DNA of 64,000 nucleotides. It comes from Gordonia westfalica. Its GTDB lineage: Bacteria > Actinomycetota > Actinomycetes > Mycobacteriales > Mycobacteriaceae. The notes beneath the pieces were generated by a model, which worked only from the letters and a program-made list of their open reading frames with translations, was not told the DNA's origin and searched no databases. A program made the position numbers and the translations under genes. Shown here piece after piece: positions 45,148-53,500 of this stretch (positions within the stretch are counted from its first letter, which is position 1; each line of letters starts with the position of its first letter). The stretch is taken from NCBI RefSeq assembly GCF_900105725.1, contig NZ_FNLM01000034.1, positions 2,294,001 through 2,358,000 of the forward strand. Direction: 5' to 3'.

Positions 45148-45891
45148 ATGCGTTCAGCCTGGAGAACACTCGATGCGGCGACCCTGCGCGCCGTCGTCGT
45201 GATGTGCCTGTCGGTGCTCGTGATCGGCGCGTCGTACGGCGTCGCGGCCCACAGCGCCGGACTCGCCCTGTGGCAGATCGTGCTCATCGCGACCGTCGTG
45301 CTCGCCGGGTCGTCGGAGTTCGTCTTCGTCGGCGTCCTGGCCGTCGGCGGCGTTCCCGTGGTCGCCGCCCTCGCCGGGCTCCTCGTCAATACACGGAACT
45401 TCGGATACGGACTCGCGGTGGGCAAACACCTGCGCGGACTGCCGGAGATGCTCCTCGGCGCGCATCTGATCAACGACGAGACGGCCGCGCTGACCACTGC
45501 CGAATCCGAGCCGCGTCGCGCCCGTGCGGCATTCCTTCTGTGCGGCTTGGGAATCCTCGTCTGCTGGCCACTCGGAGCCGGACTGGGCGCCCTACTCGGC
45601 AGCAGCGTCGCGAGCCCCGAGGCACTGGGTCTCGACGCCGCGTTCCCCGCCCTGCTTGCCGCACTTGCCATTCCGGCCCTGCGCACGCGCGCCACCTGGG
45701 CCGCGGTCGCCGTCGGCGGTGCCGTCGCGGTGGCCTCGACGCCGTTCCTGCCCGCCGGATTGCCGATCCTCTGTGCGCTGGCCGGGTTCGCCGGCGTCGA
45801 AGTCGTCCGGCGACTACGTTCTCCGCGGGTCGAGCCGGTGAGGAGCGATAGCGACGAGCCGTGTCGAAACCACATCGGAGCACCCCGATGA
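45148..45891 (+). CDS. azlC: AzlC family branched-chain amino-acid exporter subunit
   Basis: Encodes 247 residues from ATG 45148; ATG 45139 and GTG 45130 are in frame, and no ribosome site decides among them. The AzlC pattern is VIGASYGVAAHSAGLALWQI, LAGSSEFVFVGVLAVGG, ALAGLLVNTRNFGYGLAVGK and LINDETAALTT, with seven or eight helices. With AzlD it forms the BrnFE-like exporter of branched-chain amino acids and methionine. The last 20 residues are encoded by half of a REP-like repeat (45827-45871), so this C-terminus is recent and probably non-functional. Confidence 0.88.
   Translation: MRSAWRTLDAATLRAVVVMCLSVLVIGASYGVAAHSAGLALWQIVLIATVVLAGSSEFVFVGVLAVGGVPVVAALAGLLVNTRNFGYGLAVGKHLRGLPEMLLGAHLINDETAALTTAESEPRRARAAFLLCGLGILVCWPLGAGLGALLGSSVASPEALGLDAAFPALLAALAIPALRTRATWAAVAVGGAVAVASTPFLPAGLPILCALAGFAGVEVVRRLRSPRVEPVRSDSDEPCRNHIGAPR
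45827..45871. repeat. REP-like half repeat inside the 3' end of azlC
   Basis: Read on the minus strand it begins GGTTTCGACACGGCTCGTCG and ends GGCTCGACCC, and matches the left half of the repeats at 38669 and 50688. It is read through in frame by azlC. Confidence 0.7.
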
Positions 45892-46211
45892 CCACCGGAC
45901 TGTCACTCGGCATCGGAATCGCCGTTCTGGCCGTCGGCACCTATCTGATCCGCCTGGCCGGACCACTGCTCCGCAACCGGTACTCGGTCTCGGCGAACGC
46001 CGAGCGGCTGATGGATCGCGCCACCGTGGTGCTGCTGGTGGCGGTGGCTCTGACCGGCGCTTTCTTCGCCGGTCACGACTTCGCCGGATGGGCACGGCCG
46101 GCAGGCGTCGCCGTCGGTGTCCTCGCGGCCGTTCTGCGCGCACCGATCGCGGTCGTCGTCATCCTCGCTGCGGCGACCGCCGCCGGTCTGCGAGCGCTCG
46201 GAATCGCCTGA
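45888..46211 (+). CDS. azlD: AzlD family amino-acid exporter subunit
   Basis: Encodes 107 residues from ATG 45888, overlapping azlC (ATGA). It has four hydrophobic segments, starting LSLGIGIAVLAVGTYLIRLA with the conserved TYLIR, then VVLLVAVALTGAFFAG, GVAVGVLAAVLRAPIAVVVI and a final helix. It is the small partner of AzlC. A very strong hairpin lies just downstream. Confidence 0.88.
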   Translation: MTTGLSLGIGIAVLAVGTYLIRLAGPLLRNRYSVSANAERLMDRATVVLLVAVALTGAFFAGHDFAGWARPAGVAVGVLAAVLRAPIAVVVILAAATAAGLRALGIA

Positions 46212-46220
46212 GCCACACGT

Positions 46221-46288
46221 AAACCCACCCTTTTTCGGCATTTCCACCCCCTGCCTGGGTGGTGGGTTTGCCGAAAAAGGGTGGGTTT
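46221..46288. terminator. long bidirectional hairpin between azlD and the GH1 gene
   Basis: Exact 20-bp arms lie at 46221-46240 (AAACCCACCC...TTTTTCGGCA) and 46269-46288 (TGCCGAAAAA...). The 28-base loop holds a second CCACCC/GGGTGG pair. It lies between convergent genes and likely ends both messages. The T and A runs inside the arms are unusual and suggest a repeated element. Confidence 0.7.
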
Positions 46289-46298
46289 GCGGAGCTGG

Positions 46299-47600
46299 TC
46301 AGCGAACGACGGCGGGCTCGGCGCAGCTATCGGGAACGGCGACCAGCGAGCACGGCACCGGCAGCCGCGTCGGGCGGTATCCGGCCGGGACTCCCCCGGC
46401 CCGCGTGATCTCGCGATACGCGGCGACACCGTCGGTGGGCCGTCGTGTCAACGACGGGTCTCGCCGGGCGTCGACGGTGTAGAGACCGAAGCGGGAGTCG
46501 AAATCGCCCCACTCGTAGTTGTCGGTGAGGCTCCAGTAGTTGTAGGACTTCACATCGATGCCGTCCTGCTTGGCCCGCTGCAGCCAGTACACCGTGTCGC
46601 GTAGGTGATCCGAACGGCGGTAGCCGTCGGGTCGTCGGCCGTCCGGATCGGTGGCCAGGCCGTTCTCGATCACGCGGATCGGCTTGCCCGGGAACTGCCG
46701 TGCCACGTGCCGGAGTACGTAGTAGATGCTCTCCGGCGCCTGCGAACTCTTCCAGAACTCACCGAGCGCACCGTAGGCCACCGAGGCATCGGTGACCGAG
46801 AACGAGTAGTAGTGGTCGACGCCGACGAAGTCCAGGGTGTCGAGCATCCGTTGCGGGAAGATCGATTCCAGCCACGGCTGGAGACCCGCGATCGGATAGT
46901 AGGCGAAGTTCGACGACACCTGCGCGCCCGGTTGCACCCGATGGATGTGCCGGTAGATGGCCCGATGCGCCGCGACGATGCCGTCGGCCATCCGCCCCAG
47001 ATTCTGTGGTGTCACCCCGCCGTACTGGAGTTCGCGCCGCACGTACTCGGTCGGTTCGTTGAAGGTGATCCACAGCGGGTCGGCCCAGGCGTACCGGTCG
47101 ACGACCCGCGAGGCGAACGCCACCGTGTCGTCGGCCATGCCCGGCCGGTTCCACCCACCCAGATCCACCGCCCAACCGGGGTGCACCCAGTGGTTGAGCG
47201 TGATCATCGGTCGCATCCCGGCGTCCACGACGGCACCGATCACCCGGTCATAGAACGCCCACCCCGACGGATCATCCTGTCCGCGAGCCGGTTCGACGCG
47301 GGACCACTCGACCGACGTGCGGTAGATACCCACACCCAACGACGCGGCGCGGTCGATGTCCTCGGCGTAGCGGTGGTAGAAGTCCACGGCATCGCCGACC
47401 GGGTGGTCGACCTTGCCCTGCTCGCCGTACCGCAGCCAGTTCGAATCCCGGTTGTATCCCTCGGACTGAAAACCGGATTGGGCGACGCCGAACTCGAAGT
47501 CGGGACCGAGTGGCGGAACTGCCGCTCGCGCAGGCGAGGTGATGCCGACGAGCAGTAGCGCCGCCGCCACCGCGATCACGAGGTGAAGAGCTCTGTGCAC
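46299..47600 (-). CDS. secreted glycoside hydrolase family 1 protein
   Basis: Encodes 433 residues from GTG 47600. A signal peptide is clear (LVIAVAAALLLVGITSPARA). GH1 signatures follow: FGVAQSGFQSEG, GIYRTSVEWSRVEP, TLNHWVHP, the acid/base Glu in WITFNEPTEY and the nucleophile Glu in RVIENGLA, then NYWSLTDNYEW. It acts outside the membrane on a beta-glycoside of unknown nature. It begins two bases downstream of the secreted lipase, so the two are likely co-transcribed. Confidence 0.9.
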   Translation of the reverse strand: MHRALHLVIAVAAALLLVGITSPARAAVPPLGPDFEFGVAQSGFQSEGYNRDSNWLRYGEQGKVDHPVGDAVDFYHRYAEDIDRAASLGVGIYRTSVEWSRVEPARGQDDPSGWAFYDRVIGAVVDAGMRPMITLNHWVHPGWAVDLGGWNRPGMADDTVAFASRVVDRYAWADPLWITFNEPTEYVRRELQYGGVTPQNLGRMADGIVAAHRAIYRHIHRVQPGAQVSSNFAYYPIAGLQPWLESIFPQRMLDTLDFVGVDHYYSFSVTDASVAYGALGEFWKSSQAPESIYYVLRHVARQFPGKPIRVIENGLATDPDGRRPDGYRRSDHLRDTVYWLQRAKQDGIDVKSYNYWSLTDNYEWGDFDSRFGLYTVDARRDPSLTRRPTDGVAAYREITRAGGVPAGYRPTRLPVPCSLVAVPDSCAEPAVVR

Positions 47601-47602
47601 GG

Positions 47603-48550
47603 TCAGAACGGACTACCGGTGAACGGCGCGACACGCTCGCAGGGCACCGGACGTGGGTGTTCGGGGTCGAGCGCGTTCAGTACGAAAGTGGCCGTCCGCC
47701 GGGAACCCGCCAGCCCGGCGTGCTCGGAGTAGTCGACCGAACATCCGTCCTGCACAACGATGTTGTGGACGTTCTTTCCACCGGGCGGCAGACCGTACCA
47801 GTACGGGACCACGAGTTCGTCGTAGCGGGTGGCGATGTTGGTGTACTCGATACCCGGCGCGTAATAGCCACCGTCGGCGACCTTGCGCAGGAACGCGGCA
47901 CCCGGGTCGAGGTCAAAGCACGCCTGACACAACGGGACCTGCTCGGGACGTACGCCCAGACCGCGGACGAAGGGACCGATCGCATCTGCGGCCGCGACCG
48001 TCGTGCCTCGCCACACCGGCGCCAGCGCGACATACTTGTCGACGCTGTTCTCGCCGCCGAGATACTTCACGTAGTAGGCCGGCACCACCGTTCCCTGTGA
48101 ATGCCCGACGATGTCGACCTTCGATGCACCCGTCGCACGCTTCACCTTGGCGACGAAGTCACCCAACTCGCGCGCACTCTCGGACATCAGGCCCATCCCG
48201 CCGATCGCACTGATCGGCCACGGGGCGCCCTTGATCGCACCGTACGTCGTCGTGAAGACGCAGTACCCCTCGTTCTTCAGCAGCGGGACATAGGTTCCCC
48301 AGTTGGTCTGCTGCGAGCCCCCGGTCCCGTGCACCAGGATGACCGGATTGGGATGGCGGGCGGACGGCTTGCAGTTCCAGTCGTTCGCCCCGGGCAGCGA
48401 GCCGCCCGGGATGGTCAGTTCACCGGGGATACCGGATAGGAAGTTGTAGGTGACCGGCAACGTGTCGGCCCGCGCCGGCGCCGCGGTGGCGACGAGCACT
48501 CCGGCCAATGCCGCCACGACCAGCCCCAACAGCAGCTTGGAGGTCCTCAT
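47603..48550 (-). CDS. secreted triacylglycerol lipase (alpha/beta hydrolase)
   Basis: Encodes 315 residues. The signal peptide (LLLGLVVAALAGVLVATAAPARA) is followed by an alpha/beta-hydrolase fold: PVILVHGTGGSQQTNW (oxyanion region), the nucleophile elbow VDIVGHSQGTVV, a catalytic Asp in the last third and His in EHAGLAG. Four Cys could form disulphides, including LCQACFDL. It resembles actinobacterial lipases of the LipA/class 2 type. It precedes the GH1 gene with two bases between them. Confidence 0.88.
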   Translation of the reverse strand: MRTSKLLLGLVVAALAGVLVATAAPARADTLPVTYNFLSGIPGELTIPGGSLPGANDWNCKPSARHPNPVILVHGTGGSQQTNWGTYVPLLKNEGYCVFTTTYGAIKGAPWPISAIGGMGLMSESARELGDFVAKVKRATGASKVDIVGHSQGTVVPAYYVKYLGGENSVDKYVALAPVWRGTTVAAADAIGPFVRGLGVRPEQVPLCQACFDLDPGAAFLRKVADGGYYAPGIEYTNIATRYDELVVPYWYGLPPGGKNVHNIVVQDGCSVDYSEHAGLAGSRRTATFVLNALDPEHPRPVPCERVAPFTGSPF

Positions 48551-48623
48551 GGCTGGAAGCTAACAAACCGGCCCGCACCGGGTGGGGCGTTTGACCGGAC
48601 TGGACGGGACCGGGCCGGGCCGG

Positions 48624-49064
48624 TCAGGCCGGCGCCTCGTCGGGGTCTCGGTGACGGATGTCGCGGACTATCGCCGCCGCGGCTGCCAGCACGAGCAGGA
48701 AACCGAGCACGAGGAGGGTGACCGCGGCGTAGTGCATGAAGCTCTCGTAGTGTCCCAGGTCGAACTGCTCGGCAGAGACGCGCAGTGCCAGCACGACCAG
48801 CCACGCCAGGAACGCGAGTGTCAGTGCTCGACGCTGGAACGCCGCGCTGCGCTGGCGATGCTCGTATTCGGCGAGGTCGTGGATGGCGTCGAGGACGATG
48901 CCGTCCATCCGCGCGTGAGCCGCCGAACCCGGCGCCAGCTTGGCGAGGATGTCGACCTTCTGCGACAGCTTCTGGTGCCGTTCATTGGCATCCAGCCGGG
49001 CGATCACCGCACCGATCATGGCGACGAGCAGCGTCCCGGCGAACGTCAGCATCGCGGCTGTCAT
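48624..49064 (-). CDS. small membrane protein, 146 residues
   Basis: The N-terminal hydrophobic segment (MLTFAGTLLVAMIGAVIARL) is followed by a helical soluble stretch with Lys/Glu-rich heptads, then two helices (LTLAFLAWLVVLALRVSA and YAAVTLLVLGFLLVLAAAAA) and a short acidic end. No family is recognised. Separate from the lipase by 73 bases. Confidence 0.65.
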   Translation of the reverse strand: MTAAMLTFAGTLLVAMIGAVIARLDANERHQKLSQKVDILAKLAPGSAAHARMDGIVLDAIHDLAEYEHRQRSAAFQRRALTLAFLAWLVVLALRVSAEQFDLGHYESFMHYAAVTLLVLGFLLVLAAAAAIVRDIRHRDPDEAPA

Positions 49065-49127
49065 GGACGAAACCTACAACGGCCGAGCCGGACACGTGCT
49101 GCGAATGGCCTGGCCGCGGCCCCGGGC

Positions 49128-49559
49128 TCAGTTCTTGGAAGAAGTCACCGCACGCGCGGCGAGCTCCAGGATCCGTTCGCCCCGACGGTATTCCAGCGAA
49201 TGCAGCTGGGTCTCCGGGGACACGGTGTTGCTCGCCTGACGCAGCAGGATCGCGGCCAGCGACGACGCGGTTCGCGGCGGGATGACGAGAATCGTCACGA
49301 CGACCCCGCCCGCGGTGAGGGACATCAGCGGCGGCGTCATGGGAGAGTCCGGCGAATCCAAGCCGGGGATGCGGCGGAAGCTGCTCCAGTTGACGTCCAT
49401 CCCGGTGACGTCGCCGATCTGCGATCGAGCCGCGGCGAGCACGCCGGGCAACTCGTCGGCGAGCTGGACCGTGTACGGGTACCAGGCGCCGCCGATCGGA
49501 GCCGACGGATCGACACCGAACCGCACCCGCGGCGGTCCCAGAAGAGGAGGGGAGCTCAT
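49128..49559 (-). CDS. DUF5994 family protein
   Basis: Encodes 143 residues. The pattern RFGVDPSAPIGGAWYPYTVQLADELPGVLAAARSQIG is hereby described in parts as GGAWYPYTVQLADELP and DVNWSSFRRIPG, typical of this mycobacterial-type family. There is one hydrophobic stretch in the middle (SLTAGGVVVTILVIPP). Function is unknown. A perfect 18-bp palindrome lies 110 bases upstream. Confidence 0.72.
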   Translation of the reverse strand: MSSPPLLGPPRVRFGVDPSAPIGGAWYPYTVQLADELPGVLAAARSQIGDVTGMDVNWSSFRRIPGLDSPDSPMTPPLMSLTAGGVVVTILVIPPRTASSLAAILLRQASNTVSPETQLHSLEYRRGERILELAARAVTSSKN

Positions 49560-49668
49560 CGGCCCACCGCCTCGGCGGTTGCGATGCTGCGGAATTCGGA
49601 AGTCACATTTCCACCTGACGTGTTCACCAGACGGAGAGTGGACTGTCTACGGTCTGTCACCGGAGAGG

Positions 49669-49686
49669 CCGACAGAGGTCTGTCGG
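49669..49686. promoter_or_regulatory. 18-bp perfect palindrome upstream of the DUF5994 gene
   Basis: CCGACAGA-GG-TCTGTCGG has 8-bp exact arms. Further TGTC half sites lie nearby (CTGTCTACGG and TCTGTCACC at about 49643-49660). An operator is possible. Confidence 0.35.
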
Positions 49687-49766
49687 ATGTTCGATCCGGA
49701 TACTGAGAAGGTTACCCCGGCAGCGGGGCGACCCGTCCTGCGGCTCGGCCTGATCCGGCGTGAAAA

Positions 49767-49842
49767 TGGTGGAGCTAAGGGGAATCGAACCCCTGACCTA
49801 CTCGATGCGAACGAGTCGCGCTACCAACTGCGCCATAGCCCC
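49767..49842 (-). tRNA. tRNA-Ala (anticodon CGC), CCA encoded
   Basis: The minus strand reads GGGGCTATGGCGCAGTTGG at the 5' end. The acceptor arm GGGGCTA pairs with TAGCTCC (one G-U), the anticodon stem ACTCG/CGAGT encloses TTCGCAT with CGC, and the T arm is AGGGG-TTCGATT-CCCCT. Discriminator A and an encoded CCA end it. Confidence 0.95.
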
Positions 49843-49932
49843 GGACGGTCGACCAACGACCAACCGGGAGCCACTTTAGCAGCCTTACCGCAGTGGATCC
49901 CAAACGCCTGGACCGGTCGCTAGGCTGGGCCG

Positions 49933-50682
49933 GTGCCTCAGATGTCTGATCAGCAGTTGGCCGGTGTTCTCAGCAACGTCGTGGGGGTGATCAACCCGGT
50001 CCTCGACGTGCTCGCCGAGCGGGACCCGCTCGGCCTCAAGGGACACACGTTCCACGACCACGATCATCCGGATTCCCGCCTTCAGCAGGCCCAACACGCG
50101 GCGGCGAAGCTGCTCGACGTCGCCGACTGGCCCGGCACCAAGGGCTGGACCGAACGGTCGATGCACAAGCGCGCGAGCTGGTGGGTGACCCGCATCGGGA
50201 CGCTCAACACCGGCGCGGTCGCCTTCCCCGGCGTCTTCGGCGTCTGGGCGAAGCGCCTGCCGGTGACGCCCTACCTGGGCTTCGCCAACCAGGCGATGGT
50301 GCTGGTGGCGATCGCCCGCGAGTACGGGGTCACCGACCGCGCCCGCCAGGTCGCGCTGCTGGCGTCGGTGCTGTGCGGACGCGACATCTCCGCGCCCGAC
50401 GTCTCGGCGGACTCCGCCGCTCCCCTGCCCACCGAACCCGAGGAACGCAAGAAGTCGGTGTTCCGCGGCATCTGGGACGCCGCGAAGCTACTGCGGGCCG
50501 TCGACGACGAGTTCGAGAAGCGACCCCAGCCGATGATCCTGTTCCGCATGCTCGGGTACATCCCGGTGATCGGCGCGCCGGCGACCTATGTCGGCGAGCG
50601 CTTCGCCCTCTCGACTGCGGCCAAACGCGGTCAGGCGTGGCTGGATTCACACGGCAAGGCGTCGTTGACCAAGGGGCGCTGA
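49933..50682 (+). CDS. conserved hypothetical protein, 249 residues
   Basis: GTG 49933 or ATG 49942 starts it; a TAGGCT box at 49921-49926 makes a leaderless GTG start likely. The protein is helical with some hydrophobic stretches (VAFPGVFGVWAKRLPVTPYL, GFANQAMVLVAIAREYGV, ILFRMLGYIPVIGAPATYVG) and a His-rich loop HTFHDHDHPDS. It resembles EcsC-like or other membrane-associated proteins only loosely. It ends next to a REP-like repeat. Confidence 0.7.
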   Translation: MPQMSDQQLAGVLSNVVGVINPVLDVLAERDPLGLKGHTFHDHDHPDSRLQQAQHAAAKLLDVADWPGTKGWTERSMHKRASWWVTRIGTLNTGAVAFPGVFGVWAKRLPVTPYLGFANQAMVLVAIAREYGVTDRARQVALLASVLCGRDISAPDVSADSAAPLPTEPEERKKSVFRGIWDAAKLLRAVDDEFEKRPQPMILFRMLGYIPVIGAPATYVGERFALSTAAKRGQAWLDSHGKASLTKGR

Positions 50683-50687
50683 GGGGG

Positions 50688-50815
50688 TTTCGATACGGCT
50701 CGTCGCAAGCTCCTCGCCTACTCAACCGGCGGGGGACTGCGTCGCGCAGGCTCCTGATCCCGTTGGCCGAGTAGCGCCGACCGAGCGGAGCGAGGACGCC
50801 GCGTATCGAGGTCAC
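50688..50815. repeat. REP-like palindromic repeat, copy 2
   Basis: Starts GTTTCGATACGGCTCGTCGC and ends GGACGCCGCGTATCGAGGTC, matching copy 1 at 38669-38800. It fills the gap between convergent genes, and the last bases supply the stop codon of the sepX/glpR gene. Confidence 0.8.
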
Positions 50816-51981
50816 CCGACCCGGCGGTACTCCAGGTCCTCGCGGTCCATGCGACGACGCTGGAACGGCGGCAGATGATCGAACACGGGGTCCTCGTCGT
50901 CGATCTCGAGAACCACTGCGCCACCGGGGCGCCGGAGGCGCGGGGGCGGCGGTGCGGCGGCGAACTCGGGCACCGCGGCGGCGCGTCGGCGACGCTCCTC
51001 CTCCGCGCGTTGCGCACGCTTGGCACGGGCGAGTCGCTGGGCCCGGATCTGCGTCTCGACCTTCACGGCCCGACGCAGGTACGCGAGGTAGCCGACCAGC
51101 ATCAGGCCGATCACACCGGTCGCAACCCATCCGGGCGTACCGATCAGGAAGCCGGAGACCAACGCAAGAATCGTGAGCACGAACAGCCCCAGCGTCACAC
51201 GCTGACGCTCGCGGTACTTGAGTTCGCGTTCCTTCTCCGACGAGTAGACGCTGCGTCGGGCGGCCCGCCGGGGCTGCGCGGTGCGCGCGGCCGGACGCTC
51301 GTCCTCGATCTCGTCGACGACCGACTCCGGCTCGGCCTCGGTGTGCCGGGACGCACGGGCGTAGTCGTCGTATTCGTCCTCGTCGAGTTCGTCGGTCGCG
51401 TCCTCGTATTCGTCCTCGAACTCGTCTGTTTCCGAATCGTCCTCGTACTCGGCGTCCTCGTCGTACTCGGATTCGTCGTCGTGTTCGGCGACCTCGGAAT
51501 CGTCCTCGTATTCGGCGTCTTCGGAGTCGGCTTCGTCGTACTCGGTCTCGTCGGTCAGATCGTCGTCGGTCTCGGCGGCGGCGTCGTCGGCATCGTGGTC
51601 CTCGACATCGTCGGCGGCGTCATCCGTGGCCTCGACCGTCGGCTTCTCCACCTCGGTGTCGGCCGCGCGTCGGACCTTCGTCGTGACCTCGGTGTCCTCG
51701 GTCGCGGTGTCGTCCTCGGTCTCGGTCTCGTCCTCGTCGACGACGGCGGTCGCGGTCGCCGTGCGAGAGGACTTCCAGGACGGGTCGTGGGGATGGCGAG
51801 CCGACGAACGGCGTCGGGCGGTCGACGGTGCCGTCGCTCGCGAGCCGCCGCGGTGAAGCAGTCGTGTCTTCTTGGCGGCCTCAGTGGATTTGAGGATCTG
51901 GGGACGACCCTTGATCACCATCGGGACCAGCACGAAGAGCCAGACCGCGACGAGACAAACCCACAGTACGGAGTTGGGCAT
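50812..51981 (-). CDS. divisome membrane protein SepX/GlpR
   Basis: Encodes 389 residues. N-terminal helix at about 5-24 (VLWVCLVAVWLFVLVPMVIK), then a basic stretch, a long disordered acidic region (residues about 85-235; repeats like EYEDDSE and EYDEDAEYE), then two helices (VTLGLFVLTILALVSGFLIG and WVATGVIGLMLVGYLAYL) and a C-terminal Arg- and Pro-rich part. This architecture next to rimJ and moeA matches Rv0996/SepX, named GlpR in Corynebacterium where it is the membrane receptor of the gephyrin-like Glp. It acts at the division septum. The acidic stretch is longer than I would expect. Confidence 0.8.
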   Translation of the reverse strand: MPNSVLWVCLVAVWLFVLVPMVIKGRPQILKSTEAAKKTRLLHRGGSRATAPSTARRRSSARHPHDPSWKSSRTATATAVVDEDETETEDDTATEDTEVTTKVRRAADTEVEKPTVEATDDAADDVEDHDADDAAAETDDDLTDETEYDEADSEDAEYEDDSEVAEHDDESEYDEDAEYEDDSETDEFEDEYEDATDELDEDEYDDYARASRHTEAEPESVVDEIEDERPAARTAQPRRAARRSVYSSEKERELKYRERQRVTLGLFVLTILALVSGFLIGTPGWVATGVIGLMLVGYLAYLRRAVKVETQIRAQRLARAKRAQRAEEERRRRAAAVPEFAAAPPPPRLRRPGGAVVLEIDDEDPVFDHLPPFQRRRMDREDLEYRRVG

Positions 51982-52107
51982 GCGACTCTCCCTTCATTCA
52001 CTCTGGTCACACGAGGCCACTCCACAATCTAGGGCCCGAAAGTCCCAGTGCCGCGCCGACGCGCCGTAGCGCGACGATGTCGACGCGGATTCACATGCCG
52101 CTCTCAG

Positions 52108-52755
52108 TCACTCCGCGCGAAACCGCGCGTCGACCGCGACGTCGATCTCGATGTCGTCGGCCCGCAGTTCCAGAGAGGGCCCCGAATCCGGGGCAGCGGC
52201 AATCATCATCCGCCCGCGCGGCGACGGGACGCGGTCGACCATGTCGGGATCGGACAGGAGAGTCGGTGTCACCGGTCCCCGGCCCACGGCGTCGGAGTAG
52301 GCCTGCGCCTTGGCGATTGCGTCCTCGACCGCCTCCCGTCGGAGCTCACGTTCGTGTGCGCGACGGCTCGTCTCGTGGACGTCCCACCGGACCGCGTTGA
52401 CCGTCACCCCTTCCTCGCCCGACCAGGTGTCGATGAACTCCGACAGCTTCTCGAAGTCGCCGAACTCGGCGTCGAGGCGAATGCGGGTGTTGTACATCGG
52501 GTCCCGCGGTTCCCCGTCCTGCGAGTACGGCCGGTACGAGTACACCCGTACCGATTCGGCCGTCCACCGGTTCACCGCGCCGGCCGATTCGAGTTCTCCG
52601 AGGGCGCCGGTGAGCCGGGAGTGCAGCGCCACGGCCGCCTCGTACACCGCGGACTTCACCGGACCTTCGAGATGGACGGCGAGGTCGAGGACACCGCGCT
52701 CGGGCGCGTAGCGACCACGGGCGTTTCCACGAACCACGATTTCGAGATCGGTCAC
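52108..52755 (-). CDS. SIMPL domain protein (DUF541)
   Basis: Encodes 215 residues from GTG 52755. Typical features are IVVRGNARGRYAPERGVLDL at the start, NTRIRLDAEFGDFEKL, RREAVEDAIAKAQAYSDAVG and SLELRADDIEIDVAVDARF at the end. There is no signal peptide, so it is unlike the periplasmic members such as BP26. Function unclear. It sits between sepX/glpR and rimJ. Confidence 0.85.
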   Translation of the reverse strand: MTDLEIVVRGNARGRYAPERGVLDLAVHLEGPVKSAVYEAAVALHSRLTGALGELESAGAVNRWTAESVRVYSYRPYSQDGEPRDPMYNTRIRLDAEFGDFEKLSEFIDTWSGEEGVTVNAVRWDVHETSRRAHERELRREAVEDAIAKAQAYSDAVGRGPVTPTLLSDPDMVDRVPSPRGRMMIAAAPDSGPSLELRADDIEIDVAVDARFRAE

Positions 52756-52768
52756 GACGCGAGCCTAA

Positions 52769-53425
52769 CTACTGGAAGGAGGCCCGGCCGGCTCGGACCA
52801 GGGCTTCGGCCGCGGAGCCGACGACTTCTTCGGCCGTCAGCGCGAACAGCAGGTGGTCGCGCCACCGCTTGTTGACGTCCATGTACCGGACCAGCAGGCC
52901 TTCCTGCCGAAAACCGCTGTTCTTCAACACCTTCTGCGACGCCTCGTTGGACGGCTGCACGGTCGCGTCGAGCCGGTGCAGGCCGACCGGACCGAAGCAG
53001 TGGTCCACACCCAGCGCGACGGCGGCGGTCGCGATGCCCTTGCCCGCGTGCGCCTCGTCGACCCAGTAGCCGATCCATGCCGTCCGCACCGCCCCGCGCT
53101 GGATGTTGCCGACGGTCAGCTGTCCCACGTAGCGGCCGTCGAGTTCGATCACGAACGGCAGGATCGCGCCGCGCTTGGCCTCGGATTTCAGCACCGCGAA
53201 CAACGGCGGCCACGAACCGGGCTGATGCCGGTCGGCCCAGCTCCCGATACCGGTCGGCTCCCAGGGCAACAACGAATTCTGATTGCGGATGCGCAGTTCG
53301 CTCCAGGTCTTCCCGTCGCGCATCTTCACCGGGCGCAGACTGACCGTCCCGCCCTTCGTGCGCAGCGGTCCGAGGGTCGCCGGCCAGCCCGGGCTGCCTC
53401 CACCGCCACCTAACCACCTGAACAC
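52769..53425 (-). CDS. rimJ: GNAT N-acetyltransferase, RimJ type
   Basis: Encodes 218 residues from GTG 53425. The GNAT core is VSLRPVKMRDGKTWSELR, GQLTVGNIQRGAVRTAWIGY, VDEAHAGKGIATAAVALGVD (acetyl-CoA loop) and LDATVQPSNEASQKVLKNSGF. It resembles ribosomal-protein or protein N-alpha-acetyltransferases. The order galU-moeA-rimJ is the same as Rv0993-Rv0995. An N-terminal Gly-rich segment is GGGGGSPGW. Confidence 0.88.
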   Translation of the reverse strand: MFRWLGGGGGSPGWPATLGPLRTKGGTVSLRPVKMRDGKTWSELRIRNQNSLLPWEPTGIGSWADRHQPGSWPPLFAVLKSEAKRGAILPFVIELDGRYVGQLTVGNIQRGAVRTAWIGYWVDEAHAGKGIATAAVALGVDHCFGPVGLHRLDATVQPSNEASQKVLKNSGFRQEGLLVRYMDVNKRWRDHLLFALTAEEVVGSAAEALVRAGRASFQ

Positions 53426-53500
53426 GAAGAGTCAGTTTAGGCGCAATCACACTCACACCCCGCATGAGACCTGCGTCTCGCGGAGAGTCGCCGGTCCGCG

